From the NCBI RefSeq assembly GCF_011397635.1, contig NC_064752.1, forward strand, positions 1,133,501 to 1,197,500: 64,000 bases of DNA, read 5' to 3'. The stretch comes from Epinephelus fuscoguttatus. Lineage: Eukaryota; Chordata; Actinopteri; Perciformes; Serranidae. Every line of letters starts with the position of its first letter. The stretch's first letter is position 1. The notes under the pieces are model-generated. The model had not been told where the DNA came from, did not search any database, and was given only the letters and a program-made list of their open reading frames with translations. Below, piece by piece: positions 36,342 through 47,799 of this stretch. Position numbers and translations under genes: made by a program.

Positions 36342-37730
36342 ATGGCTTCCAGATCAGAGGAGGATCTCTGCTGTCCAGTCTGTCAGGACGTCTTTAGACA
36401 TCCTGTTGTTCTGTCATGTGGCCACAGCTTCTGTAAAGACTGTCTGCAGAACTGGTGGAGACAGAAACAAGCAAGTGAGTGTCCAGTTTGTAAGACAGTC
36501 TCTTCAACTGCAAAACCACCGTGTAACCTGGTGTTGAAGAACCTGTGTGAGGCCTTCTTATTGGAGAGAGATCAGAGAGCTTCAGAGGCTCTCTGCAGTC
36601 TGCACTCTGAGAAACTCAAACTCTTCTGTCTGGACCATCAGCAGCCAGTGTGTGTCATCTGCAGAGATTCAGAAAAACACACCAAGCACAGATTCAGACC
36701 CGTCGATGAAGCTGCACGACAACACAAGAAGGAAGTTGAGGAAACTCTGGAGCCCTTAAAGGAGAAGTTAAAGGTTTGTGAACAAGTTAAAGTGAAGTGT
36801 GAACAAACAGCACAACACATGAAGGTCCAGGCCCGACGCACAAAGAGGCAGATTAAGAAGCAGTTTAAGAAGCTTCACCAGTTTCTAAAAGAGGAAGAGG
36901 AGGCCAGGATGGCTGCACTTAGGGAGGAAGAGGAGCAGAAGAGTCAGATGATGAAGGAGAAGATGGAGGCTGTGAGCAGAGAGATAGCAGCTCTTGCAGA
37001 CACAGTCAGAGCCACAGAGGACGAGCTGAGAGCTGAAGACGTCTCATTCCTGCTCAACTACAAGGCTGCAGTGGACAGAGTCCAGCAGCGCCCCCTGCTG
37101 GATGATCCACAGCTGCTCTCAGGAGCTCTGATAGACCAGGCCAAACACCTGGGCAACCTGACCTTCAGCATCTGGAACAAGATGAAGGACATGGTCTCCT
37201 ACACTCCTCTGATTCTGGACCCAAACACTGCTCATCCAAACCTCATCCTGTCTGAAGATCTGACCAGTGTGAGACGAGGACAGAGACAGCAGCTTCCTGA
37301 TAATCCAGAGAGGTTTGATGAATACTCTTCTGTCCTGGGCTCTGAGGGCTTTAACTCAGGGACTCACAGCTGGGATGTCGAGGTTGAAGACAGTACAGGC
37401 TGGTTACTGGGTGTGTTAGCAGAGTCTGTCCAGAGGAAGGGAGATATAGAGTCTGGATTATGGGTAATAGGGTTCCATAAAGATAAATACTCAGCAGTGT
37501 CACCATCAGGTCCACTCATTGATCTCAAAGTGCAGAAGAAGCTCCAGAGGATCAGAGTGAATCTGGACTGGAACAGAGGAAAGCTGTCGTTCTCGGATCC
37601 TGATACTAACACACACATACACACCTCCGCACACACTTTCACTGAGAGGATGTTTCCATTCATTAACACTGCTGCTAAACTAAAGATATTACCACTGAAG
37701 GTGTGTGTGACAGTGGAACAGAGCAGTTAG
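36342..37730 (+). CDS. TRIM protein, RING/B-box/coiled-coil/SPRY, copy B
   Basis: An intact single-exon frame of 462 residues for a probable E3 ubiquitin ligase of the fish TRIM35/bloodthirsty-like expansion, a group associated with innate immunity. RING finger at 11-50 (C11, C14, C26, H28, C31, C34, C47, C50). B-box 2 at 85-116 (C85, H88, C96, H99, C104, C107, H113, H116). Coiled coil about 125-250, rich in Glu, Lys and Gln. PRY-SPRY about 288-462, with LDPNTA at 292-297, then WDVEV and [10 protein letters not shown]. The ATG chosen is the first after the leader splice acceptor and lies just before the RING. All zinc ligands are present, so ligase activity is plausible. Target and cell location are unknown. 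Confidence 0.9.
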   Translation: MASRSEEDLCCPVCQDVFRHPVVLSCGHSFCKDCLQNWWRQKQASECPVCKTVSSTAKPPCNLVLKNLCEAFLLERDQRASEALCSLHSEKLKLFCLDHQQPVCVICRDSEKHTKHRFRPVDEAARQHKKEVEETLEPLKEKLKVCEQVKVKCEQTAQHMKVQARRTKRQIKKQFKKLHQFLKEEEEARMAALREEEEQKSQMMKEKMEAVSREIAALADTVRATEDELRAEDVSFLLNYKAAVDRVQQRPLLDDPQLLSGALIDQAKHLGNLTFSIWNKMKDMVSYTPLILDPNTAHPNLILSEDLTSVRRGQRQQLPDNPERFDEYSSVLGSEGFNSGTHSWDVEVEDSTGWLLGVLAESVQRKGDIESGLWVIGFHKDKYSAVSPSGPLIDLKVQKKLQRIRVNLDWNRGKLSFSDPDTNTHIHTSAHTFTERMFPFINTAAKLKILPLKVCVTVEQSS

Positions 37731-39201
37731 AGATAAAGAGGATGATTATATTTATGATGTTTATTTCTTAAAGAGAAAAGTCAGTGAATTTAACCTGTTA
37801 TGCTGCACCTGTCCTCCTGATGACTGATTATTCCAAAGATGTACTTTTTTTTGTTTCAGTTAATGTTTTTATTTGATTTTTTTTTGTTTTGCTTGTTTCT
37901 ATTGTCAAATTTTTTATATGTGAAATTATTTTAATTTTTGATGTTTATGTTTGCTTTTTTCACCTTTACTTTTTTTTATCAATATTGTTTCATTTAAAAT
38001 TTTTCATTTTTTATAATTATGTTTTGTGTGTGTGGAGCAATGAAAACCAGAAACCATTGTTTGGAAGCTGATGGGATTCAAATTCAAATTTATCAATAAC
38101 TGCATGTTTCTGCACGAATCTGAACAATCATTGTTTAGATCCAACAAACTTTATTTTAAATTCTACTTTGGAAACTTTCCAAACATTAAAATCTATGTTT
38201 GATTACATGTATCAAAGGTTAAAATCATCTGACATATGTTTAAACATCTGAAATGTTCGTACAGTTATCTGTTTGATGTAATGAAGATGATGTGTTTTCA
38301 TTTAGATTCCATTAACTGTATTCTGCTGTTTGTCATTTAGTCAGAGGAGGAGCCATTTTATTTAAAGTGGACGTTTACTAAGAATGATATGCACAAGATT
38401 GTTTTGTATGCGGATGATGTATTGCTGTTTTTAACTAACCCAAGAACCTCTTTGCCAGAACTTATCAAAGTTATTAATATTTTCAGTAGTTTTTCAGGTT
38501 ATAGGATTAACTTTTGTCAGTCTGTGGCGGGAAGATTGCGAGAGGGTAAGCAAGACACTCCATTTCAGATTTGCAGAGATCAGAACAATTTTACTGAATG
38601 CAAAAAAAATAAGTTGCTCAAGTCTGTCTCATGAAACACAATTTAAGATCATACACAAACTTCATGTTACGCAGTGTATTAGATCCAAATATGATCCTGA
38701 TTGTACCACAATCTGTCCAAAATGTAACACTGGCAAAGCTACATATTTCCATGTGTTCTGGGAATGCCCAAATATAATTGAATTTTGGAATGGTGTTAAA
38801 AAGAAAATTGATGGATTGCTAGGTTGCAGGTCAACATTAAACCCAGATATTTGTATTCTAGGACAAGATGAAGGTGAAATATCTGCGGATAAGTTTAAAT
38901 TAATATTGAGAATTTGTTAGTTTGCAGCAAGGTTATGTATTCTTCAAAGAGGGACTGATCATGAATCTCCAGATGTTCCACTTTGATTTGAAAAGTTTTT
39001 GAATTTAATTCCACCGGAAAGGTTATCATACATGATTAAAAACAGATTGGACCAGTTCCTGCATATGTGGCAGCAAGTCTTAATCAGTATAGAAGCTGAA
39101 GTACAAATTGGGCTACAGAAGTACATGAACATATCAATACTGAACTCTAATTATGTATAATATATGTATTCATGCATGTGATCTGTGTATGCATGTATGT
39201 A

Positions 39202-40793
39202 CAATGGTGGAAAAAAGTTTTCGGACACCCCATGCATTTGTGAAATATTGCATTAAGAATCACTCTTAGGTCTTCAAGTGCAATTTCTTTTAGTACAGTC
39301 ACAGCCAAAATACTAAATAAATCCTAAAAAAGCCATTAAAAACTTAAAATTGATTGGTTCCATAAAAATACATAAGAAATTTTGAGTATTGGCTCATTTT
39401 GGTACCAGTGATGAAGGTCGTTCTTTTTATTAAAAGACACAATTTTTGTTGCCAAGCTTCGTGTCTACATAAAGCCAGCACATTTGAAAGTTCTTCAGAC
39501 ACAAAAATGGCTAAAACAAGGAACCTAACGCAGGAAACACGCCTGAAGATAAAGATTCTCAGCCAGGAAGGGTACAGCTGCCGCCAGATAGCCAGGAAGT
39601 GCAGATGCAGTCCTTCAGCAGTTGGATACACTCTGCAGAAATACAGACGAACCAACAGCTTGGAAGACAAACCAAGATCTGGGCGTCCAAGGGTTTCTTC
39701 AGCAAGAAATGACCGCATCCTGATCCGCATGTGCAGGCAAAACCGCCGAATGACATCACAGGAGCTTCAGCAGCAGTGGTCAAACCAAACTGGTGTCCAG
39801 TGTTCCACCCGCACTGTGCGTGGCCGACTTTTAGATCATGGCTTAAGGTCCTACAAGGCTATCAAGAAGCCCCTGATCAATGAGAGACAGAGGTTAGCCC
39901 GGCGTCGATGGGCCCAGGCACACAAGAACTGGACAGCCAGGAATTGGAAGAAGATTTTGTGGTCAGATGAGTCCAGTTTCCAGCTTTATCTTCCTCCTAC
40001 TAATGTGAAGTGCATGAAGGCCAGGCGAAGCATTATCTCCAGCATGTACAGTACCTACTGTCAAGCATGGTGGAGGCAGTATCATGGTTTGGGGATGCAT
40101 GAGTGCTGCTGGTGTTGGTCATCTCACTGTCTGTGATGGCACATTGAACTCTACCAAGTATTGTACCATTCTCCAAACCCACATGCTCCTTCTGCGCGTG
40201 CACTGTTCCGTCGAGGTAAAAACTGGATGTTTCAACAAGATAATGCCCCTTGCCACACATCCAAGGCCAGTAGAACTTGGCTGCAGGAGCACAGTATCCA
40301 GGTCTTAGAGTGGTCAGCTCAATTCCCGGACATGAGCCCCATTGAAAATCTGTGGTGGATTATCACAAGGTCTGTTTCAAAGCATAAACCAAAGAATTTA
40401 GAAGAATTAAAAGCAGTGATTCAAGAAGAATGGGACAAGATTACCCCTCAACAGTGTGAAAGGCTCGTGGGGAACATGCCAGCCAGGATTAGAGCTCTAC
40501 TACGTGCCAGTGGCAGGACTACTAAATATTAATTTGATGATGTGATGGTTTATTTATTTTTTGTTCAGTTTTGAACACATTCTCTGTTATTTGCTGACTT
40601 TGATACCGACAATGTTGAGAACTGACATATTGAAATTGTCAAGAACAAAAAAATATAATTTGTATTTGTTTGTATCTGTCTAATGCAGCCACACCTTTTG
40701 AAACACAAAAAAGATTTTTCCACAAATATTTCATGATAATATTTGAGATTGTGTAAAATTTTAAGGGTGTCCGAAAACGTTTTTCCACCACTG
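39202..40793 (+). mobile_element. Tc1-family transposon
   Basis: TA target duplication at 39200-39201 and 40794-40795. The left end CAATGGTGGAAAAAAGTTTT and the reverse complement of the right end CAGTGGTGGAAAAACGTTTT are the inverted termini, continuing into CGGACACCC. It encodes a damaged Tc1 transposase. Units A and D retain the unoccupied site 'gtatgtatatctatg', so this insertion is private to B and the youngest identified event in it. Confidence 0.93.
39507..40532 (+). pseudogene. Tc1 transposase, frameshifted
   Basis: Starts MAKTRNLTQETRLKIKILSQ with a paired-like helix-turn-helix region, then GRPR hook-like motif, and catalytic motifs WSDESSF, QQDNAPCH and SPIENLW. The spacing between the second Asp and the Glu is 34 residues, the DD34E signature of Tc1. 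The frame shifts by +1 between about 39995 and 40060 (the VKHGGGSIMVWGC block is in another frame) and back between about 40185 and 40215. It is therefore inactive. Confidence 0.9.
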
Positions 40794-41363
40794 TATATCT
40801 ATGATGATGTCTTCCAGTGGGAACCATGAACTCCCAAGATGCCATCTTTTCATTAGTTATTCTGGTGACCTCTTTATTGTGGGGTTGAGTGGTTTCCAAT
40901 CGGAAGATGATGATACAGAAGAATTACCTTACTCCTAGTACTGCTTCCCTTGTGTGAGAGTGTGAGTGTGTTTGTGTACCTGATTTTTCTTGTCATTTAG
41001 TGTAGGTTAAGTGTTTGTATTGTCCTGTGTTTGTGTATGTATCTGTTTCCCTCAGGGTAGGGGTTGGTGGGTAGAGGGTGGGTTATAGTGTGTGGTCATA
41101 AATTTCAAGAAGAATTGTGTACAGTTTTGTCCTTGTTTATAACTGCTGTCCTTATTTTTGAACCTTTAAGATGTGCACTTGTCATGAAATATTGATCATG
41201 GGAATAACAATAAAAATAGATGTATTTTAGGAATGTCACTGAAAACACTGCAGGGGGTGGTGAAAAGATCAAATGTACTGTGGCACAAAAGTTGATTTTA
41301 AAACACAACCACTGGATTTACCATACATACTTTTACATTCAAAAACGTAGAGTGCCGATGGGT

Positions 41364-41666
41364 ACGGCTGCTCAATTAATTGAATTTTAATCTAGATTAC
41401 GATTTGGGCTTTCAGTGATTATGAAAAGAAAATAATCGACATAAAATGATAATGCGCTTCTTGTCAGTTTACTCTTGTTGTCTTGTGTTGCAAATCAAAC
41501 GCACCTGGAAGCCGCGCTTGCGCAATACTGCCCCCTCCCCTCCTCTCCTCTGTTCACTCCACGAGCCAGTCAAGTAGGTGAAATCGAATAATGTGAGGGG
41601 CAGGTGATCACCAAAGGTTTCAAAAACAGTGTGCTGAAAATGGCAGAGGGAGAGCAAGAGAGGTTG

Positions 41667-41726
<60 letters not shown>

Positions 41727-41927
41727 ACAAATCAGGGCCGAACTCCACCATGCGCGATACAGAGAGCAGAGGAGAATTGTAAACATGCGACCATGTAGAG
41801 ACAGAAATGATATGCTGTCGTGTAAATAAGTCATCACGTGCGCTGCATAATCATTTGCATAATCTGGATTTCAATTTTGTCCAAAATAATCATGATTATG
41901 ATTTTTTCCATAATCGAGCAGCCCTAC
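41364..41927. mobile_element. hAT-type non-autonomous element (unit B)
   Basis: Perfect 8-bp duplication CGATGGGT at 41356-41363 and 41928-41935, with the same GGCTGCTC-type inverted ends as in A and D. Unit C has a single CGATGGGT at 48614-48621. A TG tract of about 28 units is at 41670-41725. Confidence 0.85.
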
Positions 41928-42291
41928 CGATGGGTAGTTTATTGTCCCCCTCATTCTGTACTTTGTTTATGGCATTGTTTGAAGAGAAGTTAATTTACTC
42001 TAATCATGGCTTGAGGGAGAATACAGTATATTCTAATGGAAGAGGTATTTGGTGGAAGTGTTTTGCTTGTTTATAGCGTCTAAGACCCAGTGAAAGTCAT
42101 TCTTTGCATATCGAAACTCATGTTCTGAATTTCTGTCATTTAACATGGATTATTTGCAAATTTCCCATCCCCCAAAAGGTTCATAAGCATGTGTCAAAGT
42201 TTCTCCCATCTAGTCTGGTTTTATACATCACAACTTCTGTGATGTGTTGGGATTCACTGGACCACAGATGATTAGTCATTTGTTAAGATCT

Positions 42292-42538
42292 AACCAAAAC
42301 CGTTTCAAACTGGTGTTCATCCGTAGCCATCTTGCAATGTTTACTGACTGATTCCAGACTTCGTTGTCGCAGCGCTGTCGTCATCTGTTTAGCTCACCTC
42401 TGGCCCGCCTTTATCAGATACACCGATGTGATTGGTGCAGCTCGGCTCCAACGGCATGGGTAATGAGCATCATTACCCATCATTACGCTGAGCAAATTCA
42501 AATTGTGCTCTCGCGAGAACTCTGGATTTCCAGGGTAA
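42292..42538. other. unit-B-specific replacement segment
   Basis: Units A and D read on from 'gttaagatctaa' into 'actggacatgtgaagacc' and then 'ctgcaggatgcctcac'. Unit B instead has unrelated sequence between the same anchors. It contains the near palindrome 'gcatcattacccatcattacgc' at about 42467-42488. I cannot identify it; it may be the truncated end of another element that arrived with a deletion. Confidence 0.55.
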
Positions 42539-43311
42539 GGATGCCTCACTGTCACACCTAATTGAGAGACCAGTCTTCATACTTTATTGGGTACTACTGT
42601 CACAGTGACATGTGACTTTGTGATGTCACCAAGCTAACTTAAGGAGAAGTTTCCACTCTCCATCGCTCTTTTCTCCCCAACCTCAGAAGCACGCTCCTGC
42701 TCCTAAACCTTTGAAGAGGTAGGACATCACACAGGATGGCCTGCTCCGCCCTTCCCCCTTCTCTCAGCTTTGCATGCCCACAGCAGGAGCTGCAGTTTGG
42801 CTCTCAATATGGCCCGTTCCCAGCAGACACACAACCTGATGACCAGAGAAGTTAGTGTGCCAGACACAAGGTTTGCAACTAACTTTCCAACAAGGAGAAC
42901 TAAGCTGAGTTAGCAGCAGATTTCTAACTCTGCAAGGATCCTGAGCAACCTGCCTCCTCGGATCTGCGCCTTTGAAACAAGGACACAGCATAGACTGCTT
43001 CTGGAATCAAAGCTCTTTCCAGCCTTCAACTGCCAGCTAACAAAAGCAGCACACCAAAAAGCAGCTCCTCCATCCGTTCAAGGATTGGTAACGTAACAAC
43101 TGGGCATAGCATTATTACAGTTGTAAAGGTAAAACAAGACTTTGTCAGTGGTGGTTTAATGCTGTTCACTGAGTTATTGTTGTGATTGTTTGCAGTAAGT
43201 TTATTGGTTAGTTGGCTTCACCAAAGCTAAGTGATGTTAGTTTGCTGATGCGTTACACAGACAGACTCTTGCATGAAACTAAACATCCTCTGTTTTTTAA
43301 CCCAGACCCAG

Positions 43312-43503
43312 ATGTTGAGGAGTTGGCCATCGATTCTGTACATATTTTTGACTCCCTGGATCAGATGTTTGCCTGTGAGGTGGAGGATAGCGGCAACAAA
43401 GATAGAGAACAGTGTTGGAGCAATGACACATCCCTGTTTGACTCCTGTGTCAACCCTGAAGGGTTCGGTTTTGTCTCCACTGCCACTGAGTACCATAGCT
43501 GAC
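43312..43503 (-). mobile_element. degenerate LINE, minus strand (unit B, mostly deleted)
   Basis: Keeps only the 5'-most part (GVKQGCVIAPTLFSIFVAA on the minus strand); 'acccagacc' joins directly to 'cagatgttgaggagttgg', deleting the rest present in A and C. Confidence 0.7.
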
Positions 43504-43709
43504 AGGTCACATACACATATGCTCTCTCACAATTTGGCTTTCAACATAGCTACACCCAAAGAGGCAACCCAAAGTTCCTGCTTCTTTTCCTTTGCCTTTG
43601 TCCTGGCCACAAGGTCAGGCAAAACCTCCCCCTGTCTGAAGCCATCTTTGATTTGGCCATCTCGTAGTTTTTTGTTGTCAGCCATTTTTTGCGTAGGCCA
43701 CAGGCCTTT

Positions 43710-43712
<3 letters not shown>

Positions 43713-43752
<40 letters not shown>
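43713..43752. repeat. (CA)n microsatellite (unit B)
   Basis: About 20 CA units, orthologous in position to 33649-33695. Confidence 0.9.
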
Positions 43753-43754
<2 letters not shown>

Positions 43755-43939
43755 ACAGTATACACACCCATGCCTGTATATAGTAACTAGTTAGACTTTG
43801 TGTGATTTGTTTGCTTTGCTTTCTTTATGAATAAATACATTTGGAATTGTACCTGCTGTCTGTTTAATATTGAACAAGAGTGAATGAGGAGTCAACCTCT
43901 GCTATGTCAAGAACTCCGCAATCTTTTAACTTGCTGTTA

Positions 43940-45182
43940 CAGTTTTTCTTGATTGTTTACACACATTTTCTGAAAGCATGCCTCATACTCTCAGAACTCT
44001 ACACACAAATCAAAAAACACACACACAATGGGCAAAACCCCTCAATTCTCCTGCAAAATGAACCTTCTCAAAATGTTATTTTGTTTTCAAATGACACACA
44101 CAAACCATCATATGAATAGACATTTATAAGAACCAGTTGAACACTGATGTGCTCAATGTAAAACACTATGATGAATGGAAAACACTTCTTCTCCATTCAT
44201 CATAATTACTTAGGCCTTTTTTTGTTCAGTGTTACACTACAGACAGTACATACATAAGTGTGTTGTAAAATATTTTAGAATATTGTTTTTATACTCAGAA
44301 CACACAAATACACGGTAACAAATATATTTTATTTTTCCCACAAAAACAATGTACACAGTGCACATTCCAACCAACACAAAGTTGCACATACAGTGGTCTA
44401 CATACAAAACAACAGAAGAATTTACTCTATACAGTTACAGTAAAAAAACAAAACAAAACTATGCTGCATCCTCTCTTCTGTTTCGGTCTGGACACAGCAC
44501 CTCATCCACATCACAAGCAATGTTTTCCCTGGCCAAGCAGCAGGGGAAATATCGCCTAGCATGGCAAATCCAGCCATGAAAAGCATCAACTGCTATATCT
44601 CCACATGCGTCTACCATAGCTTGGAGAAGGGGTATACACGTTTGTGGATTTCGGTCATACACTTTCCATCTCCAGGCAGAAAAAGTGGCTCGGATCTCAT
44701 CAGAGATTACGGTCCTTGGCCTTCCTCGTCCTCATCCTCCCCGTCCTCCTCCTCTTACTCTCACTCCTCTGGCTCTGGCTCTGCCTCTGTTTCCAATGTT
44801 GGCATCCATTGCTCCAAAACAGAAAAGCTCACCTGTTGCCCTTTTATGCTAAAGCTCTAATTGCTAATTGTAAAACTGTGTGACAGGTGTTTGTCCGTGT
44901 GATGAGTCAGTGTGCATAGTAAGGCAATTAACTTTAGAATTTTGAATGACAGTGTGTTCTTTGTGAAAACAAGAGATTTTCTTCATGAAAATTGTGCCAA
45001 ATGCAGAGAATTGTGTGTAGTGTTTTGAAAAAAATGTGTTTTAGAACTGCAATTTGAGTGTAAAGCAGGAATTGTGCTTGTAGTTTAGCAGAATTGGTTC
45101 AGGGGGTTGGTGCATGAGTTACATGTTGTGGTCATTGTGTCTCAAGTACCAGTATTTGTGTGTAAACAATTGAGAAAAACTG
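43940..45182 (-). mobile_element. internally deleted Tc1/mariner-type element (unit B)
   Basis: Same element as 33883-35123, TA at 43938-43939 and 45183-45184. The minus-strand reduced transposase frame is broken here: a two-base difference near 44528-44545 splits it, leaving a 67-codon frame (44459-44662). Confidence 0.83.
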
Positions 45183-46284
45183 TAATATGGTAACTTTGGT
45201 TATAGTTATTAATTTAACTGTTACTAAGAGTTCCAAATTGACTGTTAAGTTTTTCATGAGACTGATATTATAAACTGGTGATCATTTTTCCCTTTTCAGG
45301 AACAGTGCCCCCCAAAGTGATTTAATGTAAATTAAGTAATATTGTAATACATAATCAATAATTATTGATAATGACTATTATTTATTTCCCATAGCCATTT
45401 ATATACTAATTACTACTTTAATTGGAGGCCTGTTTCAGCCCTCGTTTCCTGCGTACACAATTGTTTATAAATGAGACCACTGGACATCAACAAAAGCACA
45501 TGGTTAGGTTGAGAAAAAAACATCATGATTTAACTCTATACTGGAAGCAAACACTGGGCACCTGGATGAAAGTCCAGGGTTTGTTGGACCCATCCACCAC
45601 CATTCCTGCCCATCCTGTCGGGACTTTCCAGCTCCTTCTATTAGGTTGTTTACGGCAGCATTTCAAACTGATGCCGTTCAGCAGCGTATCATGCAACCAT
45701 CCAGCCTTGTTATAAACTGTTCTTTTTGTAGGTCATGGTTTTAAAAAAACTGAATGGGAATATTCCTGCCATGTTTTGTTACATTTGTCATTGCTGCTGT
45801 CAGCCTGCAGTGCAGCTACAAGTGCACCCCACTTAATATCACATGCTTCCTAAATCCCTTCGTTCCAGACCTGCCCAGAATATCACACAATATTCAGGAT
45901 TTTACTTAATTGTATTTTAATTCCTCCACTTCCTTCAAACTACACTTAAACTACTTTTGAACACAAAGTAGGTTGCATCCACCTGCTGAACACCATCAGT
46001 CTGCATATCAGCAATGATTCAATACTGTGGAATAAGACACCCCTGTCTTACATGTTGTACCACAGCATTCAGCAGAGGAGGTCTGACAAAGCTCTACCCT
46101 CACAAGACTCCCCTGCAACAAACCAGGAAACACTTTGTTATTCTTCCTCACTGCAGAGAGACACACAGACTGAAGAACAGACGATCAGATTCACCTTCAG
46201 ACCAAACTCACAACTTCCTCTGAGTGAGTTCAGCTAAAACTCCAACACTGCTGCTTCAACCTGCTGACACTCCACACACTGAAG

Positions 46285-46393
46285 GTGAGTTTGACTAAAA
46301 ACACCACTCAAAATCAAAGTACATTTCAGTGAAGTTAGTAGAGGAGGGAGGGGAGCCATGACTGACTGTACTTTCTGTCTGCTGTGTTTTCAG
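46285..46393 (+). other. leader intron of TRIM copy C
   Basis: 109 bp, donor GAAG|GTGAGT and acceptor TTTTCAG, as in copy A. Confidence 0.75.
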
Positions 46394-46410
46394 CTTCACT
46401 CAGAGACTAA

Positions 46411-47799
46411 ATGGCTTCCAGATCAGAGGAGGATCTCTGCTGTCCGGTCTGTCAGGACGTATTTAGACATCCTGTTGTTCTGTCATGTGGCCACAGCTTC
46501 TGTAAAGACTGTCTGAAGAGCTGGTGGAGACAGAAACAAGCAAGTGAGTGTCCAGTTTGTAAGACAGTCTCTTCAACTGCAAAACCACCATGTAACCTGG
46601 TGTTAAAGAACCTGTGTGAGGCCTTCTTATTGGAGAGAGATCAGAGAGCTTCAGAGGCTCTCTGCAGTCTGCACTCTGAGAAACTCAAACTCTTCTGTCT
46701 GGACCATCAGCAGCCAGTGTGTGTCGTCTGCAGAGATTCAGAAAAACACACCAAGCACAGATTCAGACCCGTCGATGAAGCTGCACGACAACACAAGAAG
46801 GAACTTGAGGAAACTCTGGAGCCCTTAAAGGAGAAGTTAAAGGTTTGTGAACAAGTTAAAGTGAAGTGTGAACAAACAGCAGAACACATGAAGGTCCAGG
46901 CCCGACGCACAAAGAGGCAGATTAAGAAGCAGTTTAAGAAGCTTCACCAGTTTCTAGAAGAGGAAGAGGAGGCCAGGATGGCTGCACTGAGGGAGGAAGA
47001 GGGGCAGAAGAGTCAGATGATGAAGGAGAAGATGGAGGCTCTGAGCAGAGAGATAGCAGCTCTTTCAGACACAGTCAGAGCCACAGAGGACGAGCTGAGA
47101 GCTGAAGACGTCTCATTCCTGCTCACCTACAAGGCTGCAGTGGACAGAGTCCAGCAGCGCCCCCTGCTGGATGATCCACAGCTGCTCTCAGGAGCTCTGA
47201 TAGACGAGGCCAAACACCTGGGCAACCTGACCTTCAACATCTGGAACAAGATGAAGGACATGGTCTCCTACACTCCTCTCATTCTGGACCCAAACACTGC
47301 TCATCCAAACCTCATCCTGTCTGAAGATCTGACCAGTGTGAGACGAGGACAGAGACAGCAGCTTCCTGATAATCCAGAGAGGTTTGATGAATACTGCTGT
47401 GTCCTGAGCTCTGAGGGCTTTAACTCAGGGACTCACAGCTGGGATGTCGAGGTTGGAGACAATACAGCCTGGTCACTGGGTGTGTTAGCAGAGTCTGTCC
47501 AGAGGAAGGGACGCATACAGTCTGGATTATGGGTAATATGGCTCCATAAAGATAAATACTCAGCACTGTCACCATCAGGTCCACTCACTGATCTCGTAGT
47601 GCAGAAGAAGCTCCAGAGGATCAGAGTGAATCTGGACTGGAACAGAGGAAAGCTGTCGTTCTCTGATCCTGATACTAACACACACATACACACCTTCACA
47701 CACATTTTCACTGAGAGGATGTTTCCATTCATTTACAGTGTTTATCAACTGAAGATATTACCACTGAAGGTGCGTGTGACAGTGGAACAGAGCAGTTAG
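46411..47799 (+). CDS. TRIM protein, RING/B-box/coiled-coil/SPRY, copy C
   Basis: Intact 462-residue frame with the domain order and all RING and B-box zinc ligands of copy B, so again a probable E3 ubiquitin ligase of the TRIM35/bloodthirsty-like type. Compared with copy B there are 12 substitutions in residues 1-287 and 23 in 288-462. Those in the SPRY part cluster at [38 protein letters not shown] and IYSVYQLK, the segments expected to form variable loops. The C-terminus ends EQSS as in B. Whether the two differ in target is inference. Confidence 0.9.
   Translation: MASRSEEDLCCPVCQDVFRHPVVLSCGHSFCKDCLKSWWRQKQASECPVCKTVSSTAKPPCNLVLKNLCEAFLLERDQRASEALCSLHSEKLKLFCLDHQQPVCVVCRDSEKHTKHRFRPVDEAARQHKKELEETLEPLKEKLKVCEQVKVKCEQTAEHMKVQARRTKRQIKKQFKKLHQFLEEEEEARMAALREEEGQKSQMMKEKMEALSREIAALSDTVRATEDELRAEDVSFLLTYKAAVDRVQQRPLLDDPQLLSGALIDEAKHLGNLTFNIWNKMKDMVSYTPLILDPNTAHPNLILSEDLTSVRRGQRQQLPDNPERFDEYCCVLSSEGFNSGTHSWDVEVGDNTAWSLGVLAESVQRKGRIQSGLWVIWLHKDKYSALSPSGPLTDLVVQKKLQRIRVNLDWNRGKLSFSDPDTNTHIHTFTHIFTERMFPFIYSVYQLKILPLKVRVTVEQSS

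Larger units (their letters stand above)
38377..41218 (+). mobile_element. L1/Tx1-type LINE fragment (unit B), split by a Tc1 element
   Basis: Same fragment as in units A and D, with the left target copy AAAGTGGACGTTT at 38364-38376. It is interrupted by the Tc1 element at 39202-40793. The right end and the right target copy are lost: 'aataaaaata' runs directly into 'gatgtattttagg', a deletion of about 110 bp relative to unit D. Confidence 0.8.
35656..45718 (+). repeat. tandem segmental duplication, unit B
   Basis: Second unit. It lacks the inverted-5' LINE (empty site TATTGTC at 37900-37906) and has the L1 fragment, hAT element and deleted Tc1/mariner element. Private changes: a Tc1 insertion at 39202-40793, replacement of the 31370-31470 equivalent by about 247 bp of unrelated sequence at 42292-42538, and loss of about 1 kb of the minus-strand LINE. 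The shared non-coding block runs from 41936 to about 43310. Confidence 0.85.
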
